DNA of 64,000 bases from Paralithodes platypus (GCA_032716605.1 CM064506.1:16131779-16195778); one strand, 5' to 3'. Positions 39,820 through 50,669 are shown, counted from the first letter of the stretch. Translations and numbers: made by a program. The notes: generated by a model from the sequence alone, not told the origin.

Positions 39820-41708
39820 GGAAGTATTTATGGGAGAGAGACTGGATCTACTTTGCGAGGAGGATGGGGACAGCTGTGATAGGAGCGTCTCTCTTAGATT
39901 GTTCAATCTTCATTCTATGGTATAGCTGAGGTGCTAATTTAGTGATCAGAGTATGCAAGAAAGGTAAATGGTTTATTGTGAGTTAATAGAGGTTAGTAAA
40001 GGTGTTAGTCATGCATGGTTAGTTCATTGATAGGAAGAATTCCTGTGCTACCTGGCAATGACTCGGAAGTCAAAACAGGGGCCAGGTATACCTCCGCGGG
40101 GGTGGGGTTCTCCCTCCTCGGGTGGGCAAAAAGGGGGAGCTGGGCGCCCTCTCTCTGTGATAGTCGTCCGGCGGCTGTGGCTAGGGGCTTGCCATATCAC
40201 CAGTGTTTGTAATAACCCTCTGTGTATGAGACAGATGTGGGTGTCCTTAATACCAAAACCGAAGGTGCCTTGGCTAGCTGGTTTTACTTGGCTGGTTGTT
40301 AATTGTAGGGTTTGCTGGATGTGGTGGAGACTGGGTTGCTAACTCTGCCACATTTATCTGGAAGTTTGGGTGCAGGGTTGTGAATGGGTTGTAAGAGAAT
40401 AGATGGCATGCAAGGGGCTAGTAAAGTTCTAATGTTGTTCTGGCCTACTAAGTGAAGGTAGGCTGGATAGGAGTATATATATAAAAGGTTGGAGAGCGTT
40501 AGCAACGGACAATTCAAGGATCTTCAAGAGGTATGAGAGAGAGGCTAGGTCGGACAAGAGTCGAGAAGCGCGGGTGTCTTAATGAGAGGGGGGGAAGTTC
40601 AGGGGCTACAGGGAAATTTGCCCCTAAGGTCCCTGGGCGTGGGGGTGGCATTAGGCTACAATTGATATTGGAGTTTGAAAAGACAGTGAAAGTACGTTAG
40701 TCAAATGCTACCGGGGGATGCAAATACGGGGTGGTATATGAGTCTGGAAAAGATAGAATTATGTAGTCAGTACGAGGGGTTATGGATACTATTAGTTGGC
40801 CCTGGGAACTGCATTTTCTATGAAATATATATACCAAAAAAGCGGCAGTTCGTAGGAGTACTTAGTTATTGTTTCGAGGTACTTATGACAGATACTGGTA
40901 ACAAGGTTATCTATACAATCTCTGGTTGGGGTAAGAGTTGTATGACACGAAGCAAATTGGCGTAGTGTGGACTGTGGATACGAAGGAGGCAAGTGGAAGA
41001 CGTATGACAATTGTGGAAAAGTAAATGGAAAAAGGTGAACACAATGGCGGATAAAGATACTTAACCTAAGGATTGAATACATCGATGAACGACGACATTA
41101 TAGTCGTCGTCCTAATAAGGTGATGAAACCTGATTGATCTGTACTTGGCACAATACGACACAAGTACAGTTCCGCTATGTCGTATCAATACTGGTGGCAG
41201 TTAATATTATAGAGACACTTAGTTACTAGAGGAACAATGCAAGGGGGCGACTGAGCACGGGTTACATATATCTATACTCGTCATGGGAAATTATATACAA
41301 GGTCTAGGGACAAGCGTGGGTGTTTTAACTTCTAAGATATATAACATCTACTTCTCGGATGTAAGAACATACATAGATATAATTATGGCTGGCTGATGTG
41401 TTGGCATCGGCTCAACGTCGGGACAGGGCATGGGTGTTTTTAATATGAATGTATATTCCTGTTCATCATCTTTGTAGTTAGGAGTGTAGGACACGAGGGG
41501 GTAGTGTACATGAGGTGTGGAAAAATGGTCAGTTTAGAAGGGGTATCTAGGTGCGGCCTGGAGCTGCTTAGCCCTGCGGGCTTGGGCCTGTCTGAATTGG
41601 CTGGCTCGGTCAGCTGGTCCTTTCGTTCTGTGGACCTTTCCTTTGGGTGTTTCTGTGTGGTGTTCGTTCGTGGCTTCTGTGGTGGGCTTCTCGTTCTGGG
41701 GCATTTTA
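39820..41708. other. 1.9 kb region without recognised gene; TATA-like box
   Basis: No convincing frame on either strand. A strong core-promoter-like GTATATATATAAAAGG lies at 40471-40486 (plus). GC-rich and G-rich patches at 40085-40170 and 40570-40640 give it an LTR-like appearance. It may be the remainder of the adjacent LTR or another LTR fragment; no second copy in the window tests this. Confidence 0.4.
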
Positions 41709-41709
41709 C

Positions 41710-42018
41710 AAGTCGTTAAATATATTATCATTTCCAAAATTATATCAGTATTGTTTATCCAAACTGATGTACCAATTCAATAAGGGGTCTATACCGGTTG
41801 GTCTCAGTGATATGTTTGTTAGAAACGAGGAGGTACATAACTATCCAACGAGACAAAGAAATCAACTACGTGTACCAATGGCAAGATCAACCATGGTACA
41901 ACAAACTTTTAGACATAAGGGTGTCACTGTGTGGAACAACTTATCAAGGCTAATAGATCATCAGTGTTCACTATCTGTTTTCAAACATAAAGTTAAAGAT
42001 TATCTCCTAAAAATGTAA
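41710..42018 (+). pseudogene. LINE I ORF2 C-terminus
   Basis: KSLNILSFPKLYQYCLSKLMYQF...HNYPTRQRNQLRVP...FRHKGVTVWNNL...SVFKHKVKDYLLKM ending TAA: the post-RT domain of CR1/L2/Rex-like LINEs, which end in a (Y)NTR...WN.L...FK.KLK.YL pattern. 5' truncated; no catalytic motif retained. Confidence 0.85.
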
Positions 42019-42265
42019 AATTGGTATAACATTGAAATTGGTGGCAACTTAATGTATTCTTTTTTTTGTTTTTGTTGTATTGTGTATGTTTTTTTTCCTA
42101 TTTATTTTTGTTTTCTTATTTCTCATGTTTCTTTTGTTTCTTGGGCATATATCTTATTGTTCTGTGCAGCTAGCAACATAATAATGAAAATACAAAGAGG
42201 ACATATATACCTTTCGGTATCAGTCCTCATTGTCATGGACAAAATAATATATAATTATGTGTTGT

Positions 42266-42669
42266 TGTTGTTGTTGTTCCCCAAGCTGCCTGGCCGAACA
42301 GCCCCAAGGGCTCGAGCAAGGCCAAGGCCATAACCGAGCGCCCCCACAGAACCCTCCCTGCCGACCACAATAAAGCCTGGGTGACCGAAGCCACTCCATG
42401 GCAGGGAGCTGAGGAGGGTGCAGAAACGCCCGGGAAACCAAAGCCCCACCCAGGGCCCTGTGCCCCTCAGCAATTATGAAAAGAAAGTTGAGGGGGCAAA
42501 GGAAAAATGTGACGCTTTGGCTTCCAATCTTGGTAGACTGGGAGGTCAATCCACGGAAGAGACGCCGTCACTTGAGATCTAGAAAATATGTAAGTAAAAG
42601 GAACAGTCAGAGCTATGGGTATGGCAGAGATCGCTCAGTTCTCACTCTGATAGACCAGCCCATCACCAC
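42266..42669 (-). mobile_element. SINE-like element with 15 bp target duplication
   Basis: ATAATTATGTGTTGT at 42251-42265 and 42670-42684. 404 bp; tail (AAC)n at 42266-42278; 3' end GGGGCTGTTCGGCCAGGCA as in LINE F; 5' end identical in position to the copy at 22014-22397. No RT motif. It depends on LINE F-type machinery by inference from the shared 3' end. Confidence 0.9.
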
Positions 42670-42758
42670 ATAATTATGTGTTGTAACCATTGTATATAGG
42701 CTATATGTAAATTTGTTTATGACAATAAATGTTTTGAATTGAATTGAATTGAAGAAAG

Positions 42759-42945
42759 GTCTAGGATACAGAGCAAAGAAAACCATACAGGATAGCGTGA
42801 TAGAACAAGTTTGCAGCACTAATATTACCAATGGGGTGTATATATTAGCTAAGAATGTGAGGGACTGTAGCCAGGACGTCGTGGGTGTAAGATGCATAAA
42901 TAATGACAGTGGCATGACTGCTTAATAAGAAAACGAAATTATAGA
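42759..42945 (+). pseudogene. RTE-like LINE G fragment, first copy
   Basis: GTCTAGGATACAGAGCAAAG to GGCATGACTGCTTAAT encodes the region just before the RT fingers (VRDCSQDVVGV...NNDSGM). The same stretch recurs at 43140-43248 and continues at 45544-45715, so two overlapping fragments lie in tandem. Confidence 0.75.
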
Positions 42946-43465
42946 GGCATAGAATGCAGCCTCCTTGATACCACAGACAGTCTGTGGCAAAACAAAGGGG
43001 CCACCCAGACATAAGCTCTCCAGGTGGTGGAACAACAAAGTTGAAGCTGTAGTCAGAGAGAAGAACAGATGTTTCAGAGTATGGAAGAAAGGTGGCAGCA
43101 AAGAAGAATACCTGTCTGCCAAACATAGTGCTAGAAGAGAGGTCTAGGATACAGAGCAAAGAAAACCATACAGGATAGTGTGATAGAACAAGTTTGCAGC
43201 ACTAATAATACCAATGGGGTGTATATACTAACTAAGAATGTAAGGGACTTGGAGAAGGCCTATGCCAGAGTGGATAGAGAAGGTATGTGGAAAGTACTTA
43301 GAATATACGGAGTAGATGGCAAGTTGCTGAAAGCAGTGAAGAGCATGTATGAGGGTGCAAAGGCGGCAGTATGTGTGGAGAATGAGCAGAGCGAGTTCTT
43401 TGACCTGAATATTGGATTGAAACAGGGGTGTGTGATGTCCCCTTGGTTGTTTACTGTATATATTA

Positions 43466-43797
43466 TGAGTTATCTGCTCAACAGGTGGCGTTGTGTGTGT
43501 GTGTGTAAGAGTGAGTGTCCGAGTGTAGGGGGTGAGACAGTGAAGCACGGGAACGAGGTGTCTTCAGAGATGGGGTCACTTCGGGCCATGAGTGACCACC
43601 ATGCCTCATGTGAAGGCAAGATGGCAGGTGCTCGTTGTACTCTACGTGCTTCACATACCTCACTCCCTAGACTGGAACAAGACCTCACAGGCTTCACTGC
43701 TCATTGTACAGCTGTGAATGTCCAGGCTCTCAGCCTATGCCCGAGAGGGAGTAAGTTGGAATATAGAAAAAAAAAAAAAAAAAACAAAAAAAAAAAA
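43466..43797 (+). mobile_element. Poly-A retroposon inserted in LINE B4
   Basis: Ends GAGAGGGAGTAAGTTGGAAT then ATAG and A(18)CA(12) at 43767-43797. The 3' ~28 bp matches the minus-strand retroposon at 35935, but the bodies differ. It contains a (TG)n run at 43493. No RT or tRNA head recognised. Confidence 0.65.
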
Positions 43798-43827
43798 TGG
43801 ATAGGCCTATATGTATATATGCAAGTA

Positions 43828-44660
43828 CATGCGGATTGGGACAAGCAAGATAGACAAGGTAGGATACAGTATGTATGAAGTGATGGAGTAAGTTAATGCA
43901 GAAAAGGATATAGGAGTAGTGATAGACAATAAGTTAAATTTCTCAGAACATTTAGCGGAAAAAATAAACAAAGCCAATAGAATTGTAGGGCTGATAAGGA
44001 GGACATTTGTGTCACTTGACGAAGAAATATTTAGGAATCTCTATACAGCGCTGGTTAGGCCGCACCTGGAATATGCGAACCAGGTGTGGGCTCCATATAT
44101 GGTAAAGGATATAGAAGCAGTGGAGAAAGTGCAGAGGAGAGCTAGCAAGCTAGTACCAACGTTTAAGAACGCGGGCTATGAGCAGAGGTTGAGGACACTG
44201 GGGCTTCCGACACTGGCATATAGGAGAAAGAGAGGGGATATGATAGAGACTTTTAAGATAGTGTCAGGAATGTATGATGAGGATGTGTGTGAAGGTAACT
44301 TCTTGATCTGGGAGGGAACAAGAAAGAGAGGACACTCTAAGAAAATTTACAAAGAAAGAAATAGGCTTGAAAAGGCAAAGAACTTATTTTGTGATAGAGT
44401 GGTAAATGAGTGGAACGCACTGCCCCAGTATGTAGTCGATTCCGAATCAATAAGGAAGTTTGAAAGTAATCTTGATAAAGCATGGGGAAGACAAGATTTG
44501 AAGTTTGATTATAAAGCAAAAATACAGAATAGTAAAAATGTTGTGTCTGCTACCGCCGCCGCCAACACCGTGAACGACCGCAGCAGTGCAAGTACTGGCC
44601 CTGAGCTGGATACACAGGCCTAGTTTGCCTTTTTCCAGAGGATCTACTGTAAGAAACTGT
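43828..44660 (+). pseudogene. CR1 LINE E3, 5'-truncated copy
   Basis: Aligned with LINE E1 from 17706 on (TGCAAGTACATGCGGATTGG). A TAG at 43888 breaks the frame; the frame is then open 43919-44623 with LIRRTFVSLDEEIFRNLY, VRPHLEYANQVW and NEWNALPQYV to STGPELDTQA. The YADD region is absent. It ends with the CTGTAAGAAA-type tail. Confidence 0.92.
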
Positions 44661-45527
44661 AAGAGTCATGAAAGAAATACAGTACAAGGAAGAGCAGTGG
44701 ATGTTGGTGTATTGCTGATAAGGGAGGGAAATGAGTGGAAGCTGCCTGTACTGCTGTTTGCTGATGATACAGTTCTGATGAGCGATAATGAATGGGAGTT
44801 GCAGAGTCTGGTAAATGTGTTTGGAACAGTGTGCGAAAAACGGAATCTGAAGGTAAATGCGGGGAAGAGCAAGGTTATGGTCTTCGAAAAGGGTGATGCC
44901 ACAGAGTGTGAGCTAGGCGAGTTGAACGGTCAGGCTATGGAGATTGTCAGCTCATTTAAGTATCTGGGCAGTGTGTTGAGTAAATATGGGACTATGGATG
45001 AAGAAGTGCAGGAGAGGGTGCAACAGGGGAAGAGGGTTGTAGGAATGCTGAAAGCATTAACAAGAAATAGGGTGGTCAGTATGGAAGTGAAGAAGTCCTT
45101 GCATGACAGTGTGGTAATCCCAACATTGACTTACGGAAGCGAAGCATGGATGTTTGAGAAGAGACTCAGACCAAGAGGGAGAGGGGTGGAAATGAGTTAC
45201 TTGAGAAGTGTGTGTGGAGTTACATGGAGGGATAGACAGAAGAAGGAGGTGTGGTGTGGAGGTAGATGTGCTGGAAAGTGTGAAAAGGAACACCTTGAGA
45301 AGGTTCGGCCATATGGAACATATGGGAAGCGAGAAGGTGTACGAGAACGAGGTGGAAGGACAGAGAAGAGAGGTAGACCGAATGAGAGGGGGAAGGATGG
45401 AGTGAGGAAGTATATGGATGAATGCGGTGCTGGTTGGGAGGAGGGGCGTCGACTGACTGGGGACAGAGGTGCATGGGGGTGGTTCGTTTGTGGCCACCCC
45501 TTCGGGGATCACGGCGTCAGGCAATAG
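44661..45527 (+). pseudogene. LINE B4 RT palm to C-terminus
   Basis: Contains the catalytic LLFADDTVLM, SSFKYLGSVLS, TYGSEAW, GVTWRDRQ and the terminal GRRLTGDRGAWGWFV...FGDHGVRQ. A frame disturbance around 45240-45360 garbles the LRWFGHME region before the original frame returns. The open frame also runs upstream to 44586, but that part belongs to the CR1 fragment. Confidence 0.88.
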
Positions 45528-45715
45528 ATATAGATAGATAGATGTGAGGGACTGTAGCCAGGACGTTGTGGGTGTAAGATGCATAAATAATGACAGTGGC
45601 ATGACTGCTTACTCAGAAACGAAATTAGAGAGGCATGGAAGGAGCATTATGAAAGACTGCTTAATTTGAATGGAACAGAGAACAGCTCAGCACTGCAGTT
45701 CTAGTACAAGGCCCT

Positions 45716-45931
45716 CCGCCTTTGATAGGCGTTTTATTTTTTATAAGAAAAATACAAGCTTCTACGAGACATTTATAGAATGGGCCTATAAGCTATAGGC
45801 TACACATTATTGCAACATTGTGTATAGCCTACTTCCCAAATTAAAATTATCTGGGAATTGGGTATATTACATGGATGACATGAGATAATTGGGAGGGCAG
45901 ATATATTTGCAAGTTGTTTACAGTGGCACCC
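45716..45931. other. Spacer without recognised gene
   Basis: AT-rich with TAGGCTA motifs. Nothing supported. Confidence 0.5.
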
Positions 45932-46258
45932 TTAACCTCTGAAGTGTGCATGGGGGTAATTAGACACCTCTCCCTGTGCGCATGTATTTGAGGTGTTTCC
46001 GTCACTAAAATATTCATTGTACCATTAATAGCATTAATACTTATCCATATGCGCCTATTATGGGTTTATTATAAAGGTATTAACCTGAAACAACAATAAA
46101 ACGAGTGAAAACAGCGTTTGGATGGTCAAAATCGGAGATATAGCCCGCGAGTTGTATAATGTATGGGTGAGGCAAGCTGCTTTCTCGCCAATTTCCCCCA
46201 AGGCCACTGAGACAGACGATCGATACTCTCTCTCTCTCTCGCATTCGCTTGCTATCAG

Positions 46259-47987
46259 CAGGGGCGTAACTAGAGATTTGGAGGCCCAGGGGGCTTGGTG
46301 GCTGGAGGGGCCCCCTCCATGGTTTGCTTATTATAGAAGGGGGTGGGGGTGGCGAGCGAAGCGAGCCTAATCAGCTGGGGGGTTCGGGGGGGGCGCTGTA
46401 AGCCCCCCCGAGAAAATTTTAGAATAATAATGCTACCTAGGTGCATTTTGACGATATCCATGACTCAATAGTGGGGTACTGGTAATAATTTAATATACAA
46501 TTAATTATTATATCACCGTTATCTAATGGATTAGGAATACATGTACAATGGATGGTACAATACTGTAAAACATATACCACTTTGATGAACTCTTTCTCTT
46601 TGTCGTTCATTAGGCATGTCTGAAATAAGAATATAAAATATAATACTAATAAAATAATACAAAATAATAATGTACATGAAACGTGATAACATTAAAATAT
46701 TATTTCAACCCCACCACTGGCGTTAGAGTTAAAATAGGAGTCATTGGTAGGCCTAATCAAGCTATGCATTACCTCAATTCTCAATACTGGGGGCCTCTTC
46801 TTGAGAACCCCAGTAACTTGTTAGAAAGCTTACCAACGTTTGCACCTGACCCTGACCCAGCCAAAGGGCTAGATTAACCTACACACGAGTATTCAATGCT
46901 CACAACTGTGTTCCTTCTTATTTCACAGTTCCTGGGCTTGATATGTACAGTCACCATAGCCTATAGCCTATATGGAAGGCGTATGGTAGCATAAATAAAA
47001 GTGATCCAGAGTCTAAATTTGAAAGAATGAGTCATAGTGCTCATAGCCTAACCAAGGTAGCCTACACTCTACACCATTAATGTTGCCTCTCTATGCTCTA
47101 TTTTAGCTGATGTATTGCACCCATACTTGATTGACTAATATTAAACGACTATGCATCTTTTTCACGATAAAGCTAAGGTTTAGTAAGACCATAAACATTG
47201 TATAGGCTATGTTAGGCCCCCTACAGTTCGAGAAAAAAATATGAGACCAAAACATAGTCCTACAAATTTCAAGGCCTAAATATTTAGCACTTTAGAAGTT
47301 TAGCCTACTCTACAAATATCTTCGATACCACTCAACTTTCTCACAAGGTTAAGTACATAGGTTATCTATGAAATATAGCTATCGATTTGACCATTACAGT
47401 TCACGAAAAAGAAAATATTACCGAAATTTTTGGTTCATATATTTATATATAATTGTATGTAGGCCTAATCTTCGATTATACACTCAACTTACTAACAATC
47501 ACCATGTTTCTTGTTGTCAAATTAGGCTATATCTTATTATTCCTTTACACATGCTTACGAAAAACACAGTATATTAACCAACTGTCAAACTCAATAGTGC
47601 TATTTTGTAATGTATATAAAGTATAATCATTAGGCCTACCTATAGGCAGTGCGTCCTAAGCAAGTGGCGGGTAGGAGGCTAGGAGCGAGAGCGACGATGT
47701 TTCCCCTTGCACCGCCAAATCAATACTGATGGAGTGATCGTTATTTTTCTAATTTTAAATACCCATGACGTCGCAGGATAGAAGAAAAGAAAGAGGTTAA
47801 ATCAGAAAACACACATGGTGTTTATTTTACTCATTATTAATATTACTTATATATACAATTATACAGTATATACTATTAGTATAATTAATATTATTTTCAG
47901 ATCCATTTGGGGGCCCCCTTCTCTTGGGGGCCCGGGGGGCGATTTCAAACAGCCCCCTCCCGCCCCCCCCCCTTAGCTACGCCACTG
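46259..47987. mobile_element. hAT-like non-autonomous DNA transposon
   Basis: The 8 bp duplication GCTATCAG is at 46251-46258 and 47988-47995. Termini CAGGGGCGTAACTAGAG and (minus) CAGTGGCGTAGCTAAGG match at 13 of 17 positions; subterminal GGGGGCCCC tracts occur at both ends. hAT elements make 8 bp duplications and often start CAG. No transposase frame in 1.7 kb. Confidence 0.9.
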
Positions 47988-48150
47988 GCTATCAGTGATG
48001 ACCACACCCTGCAACCGGATTTCTAATGTTAGCACGAAAATATACCTCAGAATAAGGGAATATCAGGGAAAATAGGTGATAACTGAAGGAGAGGAGGAAA
48101 GTGGGGAAGGAGGGGAGGTAGAGGACTGAGATTTTGCATGGCCCAGGGGC

Positions 48151-48187
<37 letters not shown>

Positions 48188-48227
48188 TCGATGTCAAAAG
48201 TTGATTTTTTTTTTCTCTGACTCTTAA

Positions 48228-48834
48228 CCTCTGAAGTGCACATGGGGGTAATTGGAAACGTCCCCCTGTGCTGACGTATTTGAGGTGTTTCCGTCACTAA
48301 AATATTCATTGTGCCATTAATAGCATTAATACTTATCCATATGCGCCTATTATGGGTTTATTATAAAGTTATTAACCTGAAACAACAATAAAACGAGTGA
48401 AAACAGCGTTTGGATGGTCAAAATCGGAGATATATAGCCCGCGAGTTGTATAATGTATGGGTGAGGCAACCTGCTTTCCCGCCAATTTCCCCCAAGGCCA
48501 CTGAGACACAGTCGATCGATACTCTCTCTCTCTCTCTTGCACTCGCTTGCCATCAGTGATGACAACACCCTGCTTGCAACTCGCTAATGTTAGCACGAAA
48601 ATATACCTCAGAATAAGGGAATAACAGGGAAAATAGGTGATAACTGAAGGAGAGGAGGAAAGTGGGGAAGGAGGGGAGGTAGAGGACTGAGATTTTGCAT
48701 GGCCCAGGGGCCAAATTTTTTTTTTTTTTTTTTTTTTTCGATGTCAAAAGTTGATTTTTTTTTCTCACTCACTCATAAGAGTCTCCCCGCAGTCCGCCGG
48801 GGGAACTCTTAAGAGTCTCCCAGCAGTTCCCGGG
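48228..48834. mobile_element. TTAA MITE family P1, copy 2, nested in copy 1
   Basis: TTAA at 48224-48227 and 48835-48838. The site corresponds to the internal GACTCTTAAGAGTC palindrome of the family, and copy 1 continues with GAGTC after the right TTAA. About 607 bp, no coding frame; poly-T/A tracts near the right end. Confidence 0.9.
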
Positions 48835-48896
48835 TTAAGAGTCTCCCCGCAGTCCGCCGGGGGAACTCTTAAGAGTCTCCCTGCAGTTCCCGGGTT
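48776..48896. repeat. 60 bp unit duplicated at the P1 right ends
   Basis: AAGAGTCTCCCCGCAGTCCG...GAACTCTTAAGAGTCTCC...GCAGTTCCCGGGTT occurs twice in register: one is the right end of the inner MITE, the other that of the outer MITE. It is explained by nesting, not by a separate satellite. Confidence 0.85.
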
Positions 48897-48928
48897 AACA
48901 AGAGGGAAGCCATGAACGCAGCCACTGA

Positions 48929-49275
48929 GCAGTGGCGGTCGAGTGGTGCGCACGCTCACGTGTGAATCTGCAAGACTCGGGATCGAATCCCTGCCACGGC
49001 GGACATTTAGTGGGTGTGGTAGTACGTCCTAGCATGTTTCACATGCTCGCACCCAGTCAGGGGACATCCTGAGGACGTATACAGACTAAACACACATAAC
49101 AAAACCACTCCAACAGCTTCCTCTCTCTTCAACACCCCTTCTCCCCTCTCTACACTCTTCAGAAAAATAGGAAAAGTAGAATGTAGATACGAGGTGCCGT
49201 TGTAAAGGCTTATCCCTCAATAACTTCATCTATACATTTGCACAGGTCAAGTTAAATTTAAGTGATCAATGTAAT
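48929..49275 (+). mobile_element. tRNA-derived SINE
   Basis: 48929-49000 is exactly 72 nt and folds like a tRNA: ends GCAGTGG and CCACGGC pair at 6 of 7 positions. An A-box-like GGTCGAGTGGTGCGC and a B-box-like GGATCGAATCC are present. The anticodon arm is poor, so this is a SINE head, not a functional tRNA. A ~270 bp unrelated body follows (GTACGTCCTAGCATG..., ACCCAGTCAGGGGACATCC). The 3' end is not clearly defined. Confidence 0.75.
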
Positions 49276-49278
49276 TAA

Positions 49279-49909
49279 CCCCTTAAGTGCGATGGGCCTC
49301 ATGGAAGGCTTCCTATAGGGAACACGATAGGCCTCACGGAAGCAAGACCATAGAAAAAGCCTTCCAAAAAAAAAAAGGGCCTATCAAAACAAAGGAATTT
49401 GTCTCTAGGTGAGATAATTCCCCTCCAGTACTCATCCATGTGTTTCTCACCCCTCCCCCTCCCCTCCTTCCCCACCTTATTCCCCCCTCCTCAATTATCA
49501 CCTATTTTTCCTCTTATTTTCATCATTTATCAGTTATTTTTCTCTCCCGTGACAATGTAGCACAAGTGGGTTGCATAAAAGATCGTTATGTAACACCCAG
49601 ACACCGGCTCACACCGCCCCGCTCGCCTCAGTTGACTCACAGACAGGGAGAGGGGAGGGTTGCCTGTGGCTCTCTCTCGCCTGAGATTATGACCGGGTGG
49701 CCAATATCTTCGTTTTTCACCACCCAAATGCTTTTCCAACTTATTTTAGCACTCTTGAAGGTTCATATATACATCATATATGTAAAATAAAAGCATACCG
49801 AAAACAAATAATGCTCTATATTGTAAATATAACGAATTCTGTCAGAATCCAAGGCTAGAAATGCACAAATAACTACCCTAGCCCCTAGGTCTATATCGCG
49901 CTTGTCAGG
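49279..49909. mobile_element. TTAA MITE family P2, copy 1
   Basis: TTAA at 49275-49278 and 49910-49913. Ends CCCCTTAAGTGCGATGGG and (minus) CCTGACAAGCGCGATATAG. 631 bp; a C-rich TCACCCCTCCCCCTCCCC tract at 49447. No coding frame. Other copies at 52087-53540 and 60128-60772. Confidence 0.9.
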
Positions 49910-50101
49910 TTAAAGTACAAATATGTCTAAAACATAATTGTGATTATGCGTGCATGTAGATGTAAAGCAGCTGCTTCATGGCTTATCAACAAATAAGTAG
50001 ATTACTATACATACATACACAAATTTAAAGACCGAGTATTCCATACGAAGCGCACTTCCGGTCTCACATTGTATTGGTGTCGCTCCAGGTAGCCCTGTTA
50101 A

Positions 50102-50666
50102 CCTAAGAAGTGCGCATGGGGGTAATTAGAAACGTCCGCCTGTGCTGACGTATTTGAGCTGTTTCCATCACTAAAATATTAATTTTACCATAAATAGCAT
50201 TAATACTTGTCCATACGCGCCTATTATGGGTTGATTATAAAGGTATTAACCTGAAACAATAATAAAACTAGTGAAAACAGCGTTTGGATGGTCAAAATCG
50301 GAGATACAGGCCGCGAGTTATATAATGTATGGGTGAGGCAACCTGCTTTCCCGCCAATTTCCCCCAAGGCCACTGAGACACAGTCGATCGATACTCTCTC
50401 TCTCTCTCTTGCACTCGCTTGCTAACAGAGATGACAATGCCCTGCTTGCAACTCGCTAATGTTAGCACGAAAATATACCTCAGAATAAGGGAATAACAGG
50501 GAAAATAGGTGATAACTGAAGGAGGGGAGGAAAGTGGGGAAGGAGGGGAGGTAGAGGAGTGATATTTTGCATGGCCCAGGGGCAAACTTTTTTTTTTTTT
50601 TTTTTCGATATTTAAAGTTGATTTTTTTTTTCTCTGACTCTTAAGAGTCTTCCTGCAGTTCCCGGG
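50102..50666. mobile_element. TTAA MITE family P1, copy 3
   Basis: 565 bp between TTAA 50098-50101 and 50667-50670. The uninterrupted counterpart of the target is LINE C1 at about 25441 (CCCTGTTAAGGGCTGC), giving an empty site: CCTG-TTAA-GRGCTGC. Ends CCTAAGAAGTGCGC and (minus) CCCGGGAACTGCAGG. Confidence 0.95.
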
Positions 50667-50669
50667 TTA

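Larger units (their letters stand above)
41709..42758 (+). mobile_element. LINE I: 5'-truncated LINE with (GAATT)n tail, split by a SINE-like element
   Basis: A coding end (41710-42018) is followed by a T-rich 3' UTR. A SINE-like insertion (42266-42669) interrupts it. The UTR then resumes and ends with AATAAA and (TTGAA)n at 42732-42753. The tail type differs from all other LINEs in the window. Confidence 0.85.
43249..45543 (+). mobile_element. LINE B4, twice interrupted
   Basis: First part 43249-43465 (DLEKAYARVDREGMWK to CVMSPWLFTVY), second part about 44661-45528 (VMKEI... to HGVRQ), stop TAG in the (ATAG)n tail at 45525-45543. Between them are a poly-A retroposon (43466-43797) and a CR1 LINE E fragment (43828-44660). 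Confidence 0.9.
42950..45715 (+). mobile_element. RTE-like LINE G fragment, second copy, interrupted by LINE B4
   Basis: Left part 42950-43248 (KTKGPPRHKLSRWWNN..., then EQ-rich linker) and right part 45544-45715 (VRDCSQDVVGVRCINNDSG...AWKEHYERLLNLNGTE in mixed frames). LINE B4 sits between them, flanked by GTAAGGGAC (43240-43248) and GTGAGGGAC (45544-45552), a 9 bp duplication with one difference. Confidence 0.8.
45936..48894. mobile_element. TTAA MITE family P1, copy 1 (carries a hAT-like element and P1 copy 2)
   Basis: TTAA at 45932-45935 and 48895-48898. Left end CCTCTGAAGTGTGCATGGGG; right end (minus strand) CCCGGGAACTGCAGG. The hAT-like element fills 46259-47987. P1 copy 2 (48228-48834) sits in an internal TTAA. 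Removing both leaves an element of about 620 bp like copies 2 and 3. Confidence 0.88.

Noticed and set aside
43180..43878. 232-codon open frame as a novel gene
   Set aside because: The first half is the LINE B4 RT; the rest reads through a poly-A retroposon, including a poly-Lys run from its A-tail.
48776..48896. Independent 60 bp minisatellite
   Set aside because: Explained by two nested copies of the same MITE right end.
48929..49000. Functional tRNA gene
   Set aside because: Acceptor and B box are good, but the anticodon arm does not fold well and an unrelated body follows, as in SINEs.
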